From Ga0077555 sp963761475 (GTDB lineage Bacteria; Pseudomonadota; Alphaproteobacteria; Rhizobiales; Hyphomicrobiaceae): 64,000 nt of DNA. The DNA is taken from contig CAVXGT010000019.1 of assembly GCA_963761475.1 (NCBI GenBank), forward strand, positions 310,001 through 374,000, in the 5' to 3' direction. This document shows, piece by piece, positions 18,001-26,632 of this stretch. The notes beneath the pieces were generated by a model. The model saw only the letters and a list, made by a program, of their open reading frames with translations, ran no database searches and had not been told where the DNA came from. Numbering within the stretch: position 1 is the first letter of the stretch; each line of letters opens with the position of its first letter. Made by a program: the position numbers and the translations under genes.

Positions 18001-18157
18001 CGGGCAGGCTGGCCGTGATCTCGATGGTGGGGAAGTCGACGGCCGGCAGCTCGGAGACGGGGAGCGAGCGGTAGGCGATGAGACCGAACAACACGATGGC
18101 CGCCATGACCAGCGTGGTCATGACGGGGCGCTTGATGCAAAGCTCGGCGGGGTTCAT
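15044..18157 (-). CDS. efflux RND transporter permease subunit (HAE1/MdtB-like)
   Basis: This 1037-residue inner-membrane proton antiporter pumps drugs or other amphiphiles. ATG 18157 lies 3 nt after the stop codon of the fusion-protein gene, so the two are co-transcribed. It shows the RND layout of one N-terminal helix, a large periplasmic loop, helices 2-6, a second large loop, then the remaining helices. The proton-relay acidic pair is present in helix 4 (AVGFVVDDAIVMLENI). PGANPETMASAVATPIENQL and GVAQVQFWGQQRYAVRV match the MdtB/MdtC group. No outer-membrane channel gene lies in the window, so a shared TolC-like protein is presumably used. Confidence 0.96.
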   Translation of the reverse strand: MNPAELCIKRPVMTTLVMAAIVLFGLIAYRSLPVSELPAVDFPTIEITASLPGANPETMASAVATPIENQLSRVAGIKAMTSVSSTGSSKITVEFELDRNIDAAALDVQTAISAAQRSLPPEMVDAPSFRKVNPTDFAIYYMRLSSATLPIATLSNYAETVLQQRVSTLSGVAQVQFWGQQRYAVRVQIDPRKLVSKNVSFDDIDRAIKGGNSNLPTGSLSGPNKEMSIKTTGNLDNAPGYNNLVVAYRNGAPVRIKDIGRAIDGVEQEKVSTWFGNEQGMLMAVYRQPGSNTVEIVNEIERVLPQLRLQIPASVTLEVIYDRSKTIRSSIDEVEFTLLLAAALVILVIFLFLRSLTATFIASIALPISIIGTFAVMYALGFSLNNLSLMALTLAVGFVVDDAIVMLENIVRHREKGLSGYEAAVKGSREIGFTIISMTISLVAVFIPVIFMGGMLGRLLNEFAITITAAILVSGIVSLTLTPMLCSRMLKGHHGGGRLYRASEAMFDGLLWVYDVGLRWCLRHRFIVLMSFFVSIWGTVHLFNQIQKDFLPAEDTGRLLVRTEASIDSSYDAMMGYSADVAKLAAADPNIAVVMSRVGASFSSSNNNQGFLLLTLKSRESRPEPDINKIVQNLRRTLNTVAGLRAFVLNPPSIRVGGRLSNADYQYTMQDLDLDSLYRWVGVMQQEMRRLPGFQDVTSDLKIGSPAVMLNIDRDRAATLGVDARQIEQALAGAFGSRKVSTIYTSSSQYAVILEVLPELQESAAGLNEIYVRSSTGKLVSLNTLASQRREVAPLQVNHQGQLPAVTISFNLAPDVSLGTAIDQVRALEARIGIPPTISTSFGGTAAAFEASMANMGLLLAMAVLVVYLVLGILYESYIHPLTILSGLPAAGLGALLALMVFGLPLTLYAFVGIIMLVGIVKKNAIMMIDFALDAQRNDGKSPEEAIYEACRMRFRPIMMTTFAALAGALPIALGHGAGAEARAPLGITVVGGLAVSQIITLFLTPVIYLYLDKLQRMLSGTKPAAAPSTEKVVPAE

Positions 18158-18160
18158 GGA

Positions 18161-19390
18161 TCAGCCTTTGGCGTCGACGCTGGCAGTGCCCTTGGTCGTT
18201 TTCGGCTTGGCGTTATCGATCGGCGCGACCTTGGCGCCGGGGTAGAGGCGAAGTTGGCCGTCAAGGACAATGGTCTCGCCAACCTTGAGGCCGCGCGTGA
18301 TGACGGTCGACTGGCCGGCCTCCGGGCCGATCTCGACGGACCTCAACTCCACCGACTTGTCGGGTTTGACGACCCAGACGTAGTGGCCCTTCTGGTTGAT
18401 CTGCAGGGCCTTGGTGTCGATGACGACGGCATTGGAGAGGGTCGCCATCAGGACGCTCGCCTTGATGAACTGACCGGGGACGAGGCGCTCCTCGGCGTTG
18501 TCGAAGCGGGCCATCACGAGGATGGTGCCGGTGGTGGGATCGACGGCGTTGTTGATGAAAAACAGTTTGCCGTGCTCGGTGGTGGCTTCATCGCCCTGGG
18601 GGCGCACCTCGACGGTGATCGGCTCGGCGCTGCGGAGGCGGGCGCGCAGGTCCTGGATGTGCTGCTCGGGCAGGGCGAAGGCAGCGTGGATCGGGCTCAC
18701 CTCGGTCAACATCAGGATGGCCTGGGTGTCGTTGGCCTTCACCATGTTGCCAGCGGCCTGCAAGATCGAACCGACGCGGCCGTCGATGGGCGCGCGGATG
18801 ACGGCGTATTCGTTATTGAGTTTGGCGAGTTCGACGGCCGCCTCGGAGGCGCGGATCTGGGCCCGTAGGGCTGCGACGGAAGTAACCGCCTCTTCGAGCT
18901 TGGTTTTCGGCGAAATCCCCTTTTGGGACAGGCTCTCGAACCGCGCCTGGTCGGTGATGGCCTTGTCGAGGTTGGCCTTGTCGCGGGCGAGATTGGCCTC
19001 GGCCTGGCGCAACTGGGCCTCGAAGGGCCGGGTGTCGAGGCGGAAGAGCAGGTCGCCCTTCTTGACCTTCTGGCCTTCCTGGACGGCGGCTTCCATCAAC
19101 TGGCCGTCGACGCGGGCCTTGATGGCGATGGTGGAGCGCGCCTGGACGTTGCCCACGCCTTCGAGCTTTATGGGCACGGTTCGCTGGCCGACGAGGGCGA
19201 TGCGCACGGGTGCGGGCGGCATCTGCTTCTTGGCCTTGACAACGGGCGGCGCATTGCCGGTGAAACCGTCAACCAAGGTCTTGAACTGTGTATTATTCTT
19301 ATAGACGGCGTAACCGGTGCCGGCCACGGCCAGCGCTACCAGTACAGAGAGGAAGCGTCGCATCCTCGTGGCCCTTTCGAAAGACCGCAC
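18161..19390 (-). CDS. efflux RND transporter periplasmic adaptor (membrane-fusion protein)
   Basis: The product has 409 residues. The start is GTG 19390 with GGAGGG about 7 nt upstream; ATG 19363 (MRRFLSVLVAL) with AAAGGG upstream is a credible alternative. An N-terminal hydrophobic anchor (FLSVLVALAVAGTGYAVY) is followed by a lipoyl/barrel-sandwich half (IKARVDGQLMEAAVQEGQ), a coiled-coil hairpin (FEAQLRQAEANLARDKANL to IRASEAAVELAKLNNEY), the second half (VIRAPIDGRVGSILQAAG) and beta-barrel/proximal domains to the C-terminus. It links the RND pump to an outer-membrane channel. Confidence 0.95.
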   Translation of the reverse strand: MRSFERATRMRRFLSVLVALAVAGTGYAVYKNNTQFKTLVDGFTGNAPPVVKAKKQMPPAPVRIALVGQRTVPIKLEGVGNVQARSTIAIKARVDGQLMEAAVQEGQKVKKGDLLFRLDTRPFEAQLRQAEANLARDKANLDKAITDQARFESLSQKGISPKTKLEEAVTSVAALRAQIRASEAAVELAKLNNEYAVIRAPIDGRVGSILQAAGNMVKANDTQAILMLTEVSPIHAAFALPEQHIQDLRARLRSAEPITVEVRPQGDEATTEHGKLFFINNAVDPTTGTILVMARFDNAEERLVPGQFIKASVLMATLSNAVVIDTKALQINQKGHYVWVVKPDKSVELRSVEIGPEAGQSTVITRGLKVGETIVLDGQLRLYPGAKVAPIDNAKPKTTKGTASVDAKG

Positions 19391-19550
19391 GCCCGACCCT
19401 CCGGGCGGACCAAACTACAGCATTTCGAATTGGGCGAATAGGTCGATTGTTGGGGCCGTCGCAGGCCGGATTCATAAAGACTAACAGCTGTGCCTCCGCC
19501 GCCCGAATGGCTCGGACGGCGGGGCGACCGCACGGCGGTCCTCAAGGCGA

Positions 19551-19898
19551 TCAGATGACCTTGCAGACCCAATGGCTGCGGTTGCGGGTGAAGGGACGAA
19601 CCTCGCCCGGCCAGCGGCCTTTCTCGCCGGCTTCGGCCCACTCGGGGCTCAGGAGGACACCGGGATTGTCGATCTCGTAGATGGCGGTGTAGCTCGGGCC
19701 TTCGTGCTGCTTCTCGATGTGCTTGCCGGCGAGCTGCATGGTGAAGGACTGGCCCTTGATGCGGGTGGCGGCCCTGACACCGGGAACCTTCGAGATGAAG
19801 GGGACGTGCTCGGTGTCGTAGACCTCATTGAACAGCGCTTCCTTGTCGGCATCGACGTCCATGCTGACGATGAAGAGGTATTTGGTGGCGATCGGCAT
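19551..19898 (-). CDS. small ferredoxin-like (dimeric alpha/beta barrel) protein, DUF4286/EthD-like
   Basis: The product has 115 residues. ATG 19898 has GAGGAG about 8 nt upstream. The N-terminus KYLFIVSMDVDADKEALFNE, then YDTEHVPFISKVPGVRAATR and YTAIYEIDNPGVLLSPEW, follows the strand-helix-strand pattern of dimeric alpha/beta-barrel proteins with a conserved H-x-P segment. The function is unknown; relatives act in aromatic-ring or ether catabolism or as accessory proteins. It is transcribed alone, between the RND operon and the PodJ-like gene. Confidence 0.8.
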   Translation of the reverse strand: MPIATKYLFIVSMDVDADKEALFNEVYDTEHVPFISKVPGVRAATRIKGQSFTMQLAGKHIEKQHEGPSYTAIYEIDNPGVLLSPEWAEAGEKGRWPGEVRPFTRNRSHWVCKVI

Positions 19899-20083
19899 TG
19901 GCGTGGCTCCTCGGTTTATTGGCGTTGGCTGCGGCTTGACGTCGGCTCGACCGGCGCCCGCCGTGGACTGAAGCTCAGGCGCTCAGGCGAGCAGTGGCGA
20001 TAAGGTTCAATACCTTGGCCGTTGCTGCAAGCCTTGCGTCGCGCGGCGGGGGCGCAAGGCTAGCGGCCGCGTGCTGGCCGTCC

Positions 20084-20125
20084 GCAAAAACGCCAGCGGG
20101 CCGATCGAGATGATCGGCCCGCTGG
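20084..20125 (-). terminator. Rho-independent terminator of the PodJ-like gene
   Basis: A perfect 14-bp stem (CCAGCGGGCCGATC at 20093-20106 with GATCGGCCCGCTGG at 20112-20125, 5-nt loop) is followed on the minus strand by CG and a run of five T (20090-20086). It begins 24 nt after the stop codon at 20149. Confidence 0.9.
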
Positions 20126-20148
20126 TGTCGTGTGGGGTGGTGGATTTA

Positions 20149-23100
20149 TCAGCGCGAAGCGGTGCGGTTGCGCTTCCATGTGTCGCCGGAGGCCTTGGCG
20201 TCATTGACCAGTCGGTTGGCCACCTTGGGTCTCCAGCCGTTGACGGCGGCGTTGGCGGCCTGCACGCCGCTTTGCGGCAGGCGGGCGATCAACTGGTCGC
20301 GGCGGTTGGCGGCGTCGGTGTCGCCACGCTTGGCGGCCAGCATGTACCACTTGAGGGCTGCAACCGGGTCCTTGGCGACGCCATAGCCGCTCTCGAGGAG
20401 GATGGCGAGATTGTACTGGCTGTCGGCAAGGCCGTGCTCGGCGGCGGCGGAAAACCACTTCGAGGCCTTGGTGTAGTCGGGCTGGCCGCCATTGCTGTTG
20501 GCGAGGGTGACAGCCAGATTGTGCATGGCCTTGATGTTGCCCTGGCTGGCGGCGCGCTCATACCACAGGCGTGCCTGGACGGGATCGGCGGCGATACCGA
20601 TGCCACGCTCATACTGGGCGGCGAGGCGATACTGGGCGACGGCGTTGCCCTGGCCGGCGGCGCGCTTGTACCAGTCGGAGGCGGCGGCGAGGTTGCGGCG
20701 GACGCCCTTGCCCTCGGCGAAACGAGCGGCGATCTCGAGTTGGGCCGAAGGATCGCCCTTGGCGGCTGCGACACGCAATGACATCGGGCCGATCGGAGCG
20801 GGCGGTAGTTCAAGCGTCTGGGGGGCTTGCGCCGCGACGGCGCCGGCCTGCCGGGCGGGGGCCTCCGAAACGGAGCCGGTGACAACGGCCTCGGTCTTGG
20901 CGAGCTCGGGTGCGGGGATGGCGGCAGGCCTGGGGGCTTGGGCCTGCGGCGCGCTTGCCGGGGCTGGCGCGGCGCTGGCGACGGTGATGCGCTTGGCGAT
21001 CGAGGGGTCGACGCCAGGCGGGAAGGCCGGTGGCGACTGGCCGAGCAAGGCGGCGGCATTCTGGGCTGTGCGCTGTGAGAGCCTGGCGAGACGGTTCTGC
21101 TCACGCGCCCGCATCATGCGCTCGAGGTCGGAGGTGGCTTGGCCCATGGCCAGCGAGACGCCGGTGGGGCCGCTGACTTCCGGGCCGCCCTGCACGATGG
21201 CGTTGGCAAGCGTGGGGCCCGGCTCCTGGTTGGCGGGCGGCGTGAGGTCGACGCGCTTTTCGGGAGCGGGTGCGGGGGCCGTTTCGGCGGCACCGGTCTG
21301 CTGCGATTGAGGTGCGATGTCAGGCGCGTTGCCGGCAGGCGCATTGACGAGGGCGGGTGCCGGTGCGGCGGGTGCTGCCGCAGGCGTCGCCTCGCCGATC
21401 ATGTTGCGGATGTTACCCATCAGGTTTGAGCGGGGGCCGCCGAGGAACCAGTAGCCTGCCAGGAGGACAACGGCGAGCAGGGCGACCAGCATGATGCCCG
21501 GGCGGATCTGGGGCCTAAGGGCATTGACCGCGCCGGCGGCGACGGGGCCGTCGACGGTAGGGGCTGGGGTTTCGCGCGGGGCCTTGCCGCGCGGGGCCTT
21601 GGTTGCGGGAGCAGCGGCGGCTTCGGCGCTGGCGCGCTCAGCGGCGCGACGGGCCTGCTCGATGAAGGCGCGACGATCGGCGGTGGGCGAGATGGGCGGT
21701 GGGGTCGGCGCTACGATCTCGGCCTGGCTACCGGGGCGCATGTCCCTGAACTTCGAGGCGGCGGCCATGTCCGCTTCATCGGCTTCCGCCGTCATGGCGT
21801 CGGCCTGATCGCGGTGTTGGGGCGCATGATCGTGGTGCGGCGAGCGGGGCTGCTCGTTGGTGGCGTCGAAGTGATGGGCAGAGTCCAACGGTGCGTTGTC
21901 GAGGTGGTGACCATCGCGAGTGGCCATCGTGTCTGCCACCATGGCGAGACGTTGATGGTCGCGGTCGGAACCGATTTCTGCGGCAGGCTCGGCGTGGTGG
22001 TGGTGCGGCTCGGGCGCTTGGATAGGCTGATGGGCGAAGGCGGGGGCGGGGGCGGGGGCGCCGGTTTCGATCTGGTCCATACGGTCGAGCATGTGACGCA
22101 TTGCGAGCTGTAGCGTCTCGAGCGCCTCGCCGATGCCATCGTCATTGCGACGGCGGTCATCCATGAAGTCCGCGAGGGCGGCGGTGAGGGTCTGGAGCTC
22201 CTGGCTCGAGCCCGGGCTCGAAATGTGCGAGGCCTCGCTGGCGTCGCGCTCGCCGAGCAGGCGGGCGTGGCCTTCGAGGGCCCGCTCGGCGGCGCGGCCT
22301 GCGGCATCCTCGGCGAATTGGGTCAGTTCCTCGGCGGTGGGTACGAGGCTGCCGAACAACTGCACGACGTGATCGTCGCTGAGGCGGGCCGATAAGGTGT
22401 CGAGGGTTGCCTGGACGTCGTCGAAGCGGGCGAACTTTGAATTCGGCCTCGTTGAGCTGGCTGGTGAGAGCGGCGATCTGGTCGGCCAGATTGTCGGGCG
22501 CGGAGGCGCCGGCACGGTCGGCGAGGGTGTCGAGCGCGGAGACAATGCGATCCTCGAGCTGATCGAAGCGACCGGTGAGGCCGTCGACGGCAGCCATGGG
22601 CGCGAACCTGTCGAAAGCGGCCTCGATGCGCCGCGAGAGGGCGTCGAGCTGGTCATCGGAGATGGCTGCGGCCTGAGGCGCGGGCGTGTCGGCAAGGCCT
22701 GCGGCGGCGGCCATCAGCGGCATGGCCGGTAGGCCCATGAGCTCGGCCGGGGGGGCTGCCTCGGTCGGGGCTGCGGCCGTCGCCATCGCGACGGGCTCGG
22801 GCGGCGTCGGGGCGTCGGCTGATTCATACATCCGGGTGACGGCTTCGGCGGCCTGGCGATCCCAAGTCATGGCGTCGGCGTCGGATGCTTCGGCCTCGGG
22901 GGCGGGGGGCAGCGGAGCAGACGAGCCGGATCTGGCCGCAACTCCAGCGCCGGGGGCTTCCTCTGCAAGCTTGGCCGGGGTGGCCGTGTTGATGGGGGCC
23001 GGTTCGGCGCCGCGAGCGTCGAGGCGCATTTGGGGGCGGCCGAACTCAGTCGGATCGGTGGCGGCGGCAGGTGTTGGGGCGACGGTTGAGGGATCGGAAG

Positions 23101-23395
23101 GAAACTTGTGGGAGGTGCCGGGCACGGCTTCGCGCAGGCGGGCGGCCGCGTCTGGCGCCTCGGTCACTGCGGACTTCGGCTGCTTGCGGATCGAGGGGGC
23201 ATTGTCGAGGCTATCGGCCGGGGGGGCTTTGGCATCGGATGATGCCGAGGATTGGGGATCGCCCTGCTTGCGCTCGACGTCGGCGATATGCTTGGCGATG
23301 CGCTGAAGGATGGCGTCCAATTCCTCGGAATGTGGGAGGGACGCGTCCTTGGCTTGGCCTTGGCTCTCGGGGGTGTTCGGCTGGTTGTTCGACAT
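20149..23395 (-). CDS. PodJ-like polar scaffold with C-terminal SEL1 repeats, one frameshift
   Basis: ATG 23395 (MSNNQPNTPES) has GAGGA about 8 nt upstream. One frameshift near 22435 (an extra base after GAATTCAAA on the coding strand) splits the gene. Restoring it gives exactly 1081 codons plus stop. The layout is a disordered Ala/Pro-rich N-terminus, a coiled-coil region at about residues 240-470, another disordered stretch, one membrane helix near residue 635 (MLVALLAVVLLAGYWFLGG), then a periplasmic part ending in about four SEL1 repeats (for example AQYRLAAQYERGIGIAADP). This matches PodJ-type scaffolds that organise cell poles in Alphaproteobacteria, without the terminal peptidoglycan-binding domain. 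A strong terminator follows. Confidence 0.82.
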
Positions 23396-23730
23396 CTCGA
23401 TCCTCGTCGGCCCACTCGGTGCCCTGTCAGCCATTGGCGACAACCGGCTAGTAATTTTGCGAGCACATTTGCTGGTTGTGGGATTGTGCTTAAACAATCC
23501 CTCTGATTGCTGTTACAAGGCCATGACTCGTAACGAAAAAAGCCGTCTCATGAACCGTGGCTGCGTCGCGTAAAAGAGTGGTTAAGCGATGCGTCGCGTT
23601 GGGGCAGATTCAGTGCGGGATGACAAAAAAAGTGCCGGAGTTGCCATAATTTTCCGGTATTTGGTCGATTTGGAGCGCCGGTTGCATCGGCGTCGGATTA
23701 AACAAATCAGCGGCAGGGAGAGCGAAGCGC
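23396..23730. other. divergent promoter region between the PodJ-like gene and a secreted coiled-coil gene
   Basis: These 335 nt hold no gene and are clearly less GC-rich than their flanks (runs such as GTAATTTTGC, TTAAACAATC, ATAATTTTCCGG). They must carry both divergent promoters. I could not pick out confident -35/-10 pairs or a full CtrA site. Confidence 0.5.
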
Positions 23731-24219
23731 ATGGGCCGGCTTAACGCCGTAATGGCAGCATTGATCATTGCAGGGTGCGCAGGCGCGGCGATGGCGGCGG
23801 CGCCGGAAGCGGGCGGGCCACAGCCTGGTCGCTATACAATGCAGAGCGTGGAGGGTGGCTTTCTGCGGCTCGATACGGCCACCGGAGACATGTCGCTGTG
23901 CAAGCCGGAGCAAGGTACGTTCGAATGTCGGCCGGTGAAGGATGACCGGGACTTGCAGGCCGAAATCGGGCGGCTCGTGACGGAAAACAAGGAACTCAAG
24001 GCGGAGATCAAGCGGCTCGACGACATGCTTGGCCTCAACGGGGACAAGCCGGGACAGCCCGCTAGACCGGGCGGAGAGCCGAAATTCGAGCTGCCGAGCG
24101 AGCAGGACGTCGACAAGGCGCTCAGCTATCTGGAGCGGATGTTCAAGAAGTTCCGCGACAAGATGAAGGATCTCGAAGGTGAGAACGGCGGCGGGACGGG
24201 CAAGGGGACGCCGCTGTAG
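23731..24219 (+). CDS. secreted coiled-coil protein of unknown function
   Basis: The product has 162 residues from ATG 23731, with GGGAGA about 8 nt upstream. A signal peptide is visible (LNAVMAALIIAGCAGAAMA, cleavage after the last AMA). The mature part starts with a small beta segment (GRYTMQSVEGGFLRLDTATG, CKPEQGTFECRPV, with two cysteines that may pair) and then a charged coiled coil (EIGRLVTENKELKAEIKRLDDML). It ends in another helix and a Gly-rich tail. I do not recognise a named family. It faces the PodJ-like gene across a shared regulatory region, so a role at the envelope is a guess from context only. Confidence 0.78.
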   Translation: MGRLNAVMAALIIAGCAGAAMAAAPEAGGPQPGRYTMQSVEGGFLRLDTATGDMSLCKPEQGTFECRPVKDDRDLQAEIGRLVTENKELKAEIKRLDDMLGLNGDKPGQPARPGGEPKFELPSEQDVDKALSYLERMFKKFRDKMKDLEGENGGGTGKGTPL

Positions 24220-24258
24220 GCGGCGCTCCGAGCCTTGGCAAGAGGGCGCGGGACGGCC

Positions 24259-24696
24259 ATGGGGCTCGAGCAGCGACATACAACCCTGACAGTGCGGACG
24301 AACGGGCCGGGATTCGTCGATATCACGCGCGCGGTCGTGGCGTGGCTCGAGGCGGAGCAGGTGGCCGATGGGGTGGTAACGCTGCTGATTCGTCATACCT
24401 CAGCGTCGCTGGCCATCCAGGAGAATGCCGATCCCGACGTGCTGGTGGACCTGGGGACAGCCCTCGACAGGATGGCGCCGAGGAGCCATCCCTGGCGGCA
24501 TGACATGGAAGGGCCCGACGATATGCCGGCGCACGTGCGGTCGATGGTGACGGGGGCGACATTGTCGATACCGGTGCGCGACGGGCAGATGATGCTCGGG
24601 ACCTGGCAGGCGATCTATATCGCGGAGCACCGGGACCGGCCGCATCAGCGCGAGGTTGCCTGTGCGTTCATCGGCTCGCTGCGCGGACCGCGGTGA
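24259..24696 (+). CDS. YjbQ family protein (UPF0047)
   Basis: The start is ATG 24259 with GAGGG about 12 nt upstream; an in-frame TTG at 24235 is less likely. The product has 145 residues, the usual family length. Family motifs are VTLLIRHTSASLAIQENADPDV, SHPWRHDMEGPDDMPAHV, SLxxPV-type IPVRDGQMMLGTWQAIY and the basic EHRDRPHQREV. The conserved histidines form a metal site. Weak thiamin-phosphate synthase activity has been described for family members, but the physiological role remains open. Family A repeat A5 starts 8 nt after its stop codon. Confidence 0.92.
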   Translation: MGLEQRHTTLTVRTNGPGFVDITRAVVAWLEAEQVADGVVTLLIRHTSASLAIQENADPDVLVDLGTALDRMAPRSHPWRHDMEGPDDMPAHVRSMVTGATLSIPVRDGQMMLGTWQAIYIAEHRDRPHQREVACAFIGSLRGPR

Positions 24697-24703
24697 GTTT
24701 ATT

Positions 24704-24863
24704 CGCTCACGGCGCGGACCGCGCTGCCGAGGGGCAGCGCTGCGCCTTCCATGCGTTGCGCCTTCGGATGCCGACCAGCATCCGGCGCACGAGGGCGGCG
24801 CAACGCGGCGGGCCGCGGTCGCGGCCTTCGCCTCGCGCGCGCTCGCCGCGCACGCATGGCGCT
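24704..24863 (+). repeat. family A repeat, copy A5, carrying an inserted family B hairpin
   Basis: The leader CGCTCACGGCGCG and hairpin 1 (GCGCTGCC-GAG-GGGCAGCGC) are intact. Where other copies read CTGCGCCTCCGCGGGGGCG, this copy instead contains a complete B hairpin (24758-24788) flanked by TTCCATGCGT and ACGAGGGCG. The GCCGCAACGCGGC-like middle then resumes, and the element ends CGCACGCATGGCGCT. The terminal hairpin is degenerate here. Confidence 0.8.
24758..24788. repeat. family B hairpin, copy B2, nested inside A5
   Basis: All 31 nt match copy B1 at 15004-15034, including the loop CGACCA and the TTC bulge. Its position inside a family A element shows that B can insert into, or recombine with, A. 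Confidence 0.8.
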
Positions 24864-24892
24864 AAAGGGGGGAACTCGAGTGGATTGATTCG

Positions 24893-24921
24893 GGGGCGCT
24901 CATGGCGCGTTTCGCGCTGCC
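24893..24921 (+). repeat. family A repeat, leader-only fragment after A5
   Basis: GGCGCTCATGGCGCGTTTCG followed by CGCTGCC matches the family A leader with one change (CATGG for CACGG) and then degenerates. The rest of 24922-25032 shows no gene. Confidence 0.6.
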
Positions 24922-25032
24922 CCTTGGCGGGGTTGAGGGTGGCCGGATGGTTCGGGTGCTACTCTATACTACTGTGCAAACAGAGCCTTGCGGGTCTCAG
25001 CCGGGTGTTGGGTCCGGCTGAGACGGCAGAAC

Positions 25033-26004
25033 TCAGGCGCGCTTGGGATCGCCCTTGGCCGGGGGATCGCGCTCGAAGACCTCCTGGATCTTCTTGGGGT
25101 CGACCTCGATCTTGACGCCGGCGCGCTCGACCTGGAGCTTCATGGGCACGCGGGAATCCTGGGCTTCCCAGCCGCGGGCCAGCGCCTCGCTCATCTCGGC
25201 GTAGGCCATGTTGGCAAGGCGCATGGGAACGCCCAGCTCCCGGCCGAGTTCGGTGGCCAAGGTCATGTCCTTGAAAGCGAGCTTGAGGGCGAAGGCTGGC
25301 GGCTCGTACTTGTTCGGCAGGAACTGGTCGACGAGGCGGTCGAATGTCCGGCCTCGGCCGCCCGCGCCAGTGCGGACGGCTTCCCACAGGGCGAGGGGCT
25401 CGACGCCGCCCTTGACGCCCATGGTCATGACCTCGGCAAGCGCGGTCTGGATGGCGTAGCCGGCACAGTTGTGGACGAGCTTGGCGACGGAGCCAGCGCC
25501 GATGGCGCCGATATAGCGGGCCTGGTCGGAGAAGGCGTCGAGGAACTGCTTGTGGGCGTCGAACTGCTTCTTGTCGCCGCCGACCCAGATGGCGAGCTTG
25601 CCGGAGCGGGCGCCTGTGGGGCCGCCGGAGACGGGCGCGTCGAGGAATTCGACGCCTTTTTCAGTGTAGATGGCAGCGATCTTGCGCACCATGCTCGGGG
25701 CATTGGTGGAGAGATCGAAGACGGCGCCACCCTTCTTCAGCCCGGCGAGGATGCCATTGGCTGGATCGGTTGCGACCGCCTCGACGTCCTTGGGGCCGGG
25801 CAGTGACAGGAAGACCACGTCGCACTGCTCGGCGACTTCGCGCGGGCTTGCCGCCCATTCAGCCCCGCCGGCGATGAGGTCCTTGGCGGCATCCTTGCGG
25901 ATGTCGTGGACGACAAAGCCGTGATTGGACGACTTCAGGTACTTGGACAGGTTGGCGGCCATGAAGGCGCCCATCGTGCCCAGCCCGATAAAACCGACTT
26001 TCAT
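25033..26004 (-). CDS. NAD(P)-dependent oxidoreductase, 3-hydroxyisobutyrate dehydrogenase family
   Basis: ATG 26004 (MKVGFIGLGTMG) is chosen; an open frame extends further upstream but without family sequence. The product has 323 residues. The N-terminal Rossmann motif GFIGLGTMGAFMAANL, substrate-binding DAPVSGGPTGARSGKLAI and catalytic K175 in AGSVAKLVHN define the beta-hydroxyacid dehydrogenase family. It probably oxidises a short 3-hydroxy acid or acts as a tartronate-semialdehyde-type reductase; the substrate is not fixed by sequence. The carboxymuconolactone-decarboxylase-like gene ends 97 nt upstream on the same strand. Confidence 0.93.
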   Translation of the reverse strand: MKVGFIGLGTMGAFMAANLSKYLKSSNHGFVVHDIRKDAAKDLIAGGAEWAASPREVAEQCDVVFLSLPGPKDVEAVATDPANGILAGLKKGGAVFDLSTNAPSMVRKIAAIYTEKGVEFLDAPVSGGPTGARSGKLAIWVGGDKKQFDAHKQFLDAFSDQARYIGAIGAGSVAKLVHNCAGYAIQTALAEVMTMGVKGGVEPLALWEAVRTGAGGRGRTFDRLVDQFLPNKYEPPAFALKLAFKDMTLATELGRELGVPMRLANMAYAEMSEALARGWEAQDSRVPMKLQVERAGVKIEVDPKKIQEVFERDPPAKGDPKRA

Positions 26005-26101
26005 TGTCTTGTCTCTCTTTGACGTGTTGCGAGCGAGGTCGGGAGTGGTAGGGCGTGCAGGGGCAGGCGGCAGCGCCGGGGATGCCCGCTGGACGCGTTG
26101 G

Positions 26102-26440
26102 TCACTTCTTTTCGGCGTCGCGGGCGGCAAAGACGTCGCGAATGACGCCTGCAGCCGACATGGCGACAGGCCAGCCACCGTAGAAGGCCAGGTGCGTCAC
26201 GAGCTCGGACAGCTCCTCGCGCGTAACTCCGTTGTCGAGAGCGCGGCCGGCGTGGCCCTTCAACTGCTCGGTGCGGTTCATGGCGACGAGGGCGGCGCAG
26301 ACGATCAGGCTGCGGTCGCGCTTGGAGAGCTCCTTGCGCTCCCATACATCGCCGAAGAGGACGTTCTCGGTGAGATCGATGAGTTTCGGCACGGTGGCGC
26401 GGACGGCGTCGCGGGAGGGTGAGGGAGGGGTCTTGGCCAT
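26102..26440 (-). CDS. carboxymuconolactone decarboxylase family protein
   Basis: ATG 26440 has AAGGAG 7 nt upstream, which fixes the start despite a long open frame before it. The product has 112 residues. The CMD/AhpD fold is evident from LTENVLFGDVWERKELSKRD, SLIVCAALVAMNRTEQLKGH, LDNGVTREELSELVTHLAFYGG and WPVAMSAAGVIRDVF. The single Cys in SLIVCAAL is not the AhpD CxxC pair, so peroxidase activity is unlikely and a decarboxylase/isomerase-type role in ring-cleavage catabolism is more plausible. It is co-directional with the downstream dehydrogenase. Confidence 0.9.
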   Translation of the reverse strand: MAKTPPSPSRDAVRATVPKLIDLTENVLFGDVWERKELSKRDRSLIVCAALVAMNRTEQLKGHAGRALDNGVTREELSELVTHLAFYGGWPVAMSAAGVIRDVFAARDAEKK

Positions 26441-26632
26441 GATGGGCTCCTTGCGGTGCTGATTGGGCGGGTGAAGGGCGAATGCTAGCGGCGAAAGTAG
26501 GCCCACGGCCAGCCGGAATCTGGAGCGGACCGGAATGGACAGCGGTCGGTTGGCTGATTGAGCGCTGGAGCCGTCTTGCGGCAGGCGGCGGAGGCGGCCT
26601 AGGCTAAACGCCAAAAGGGAGCGCAGAGGACG

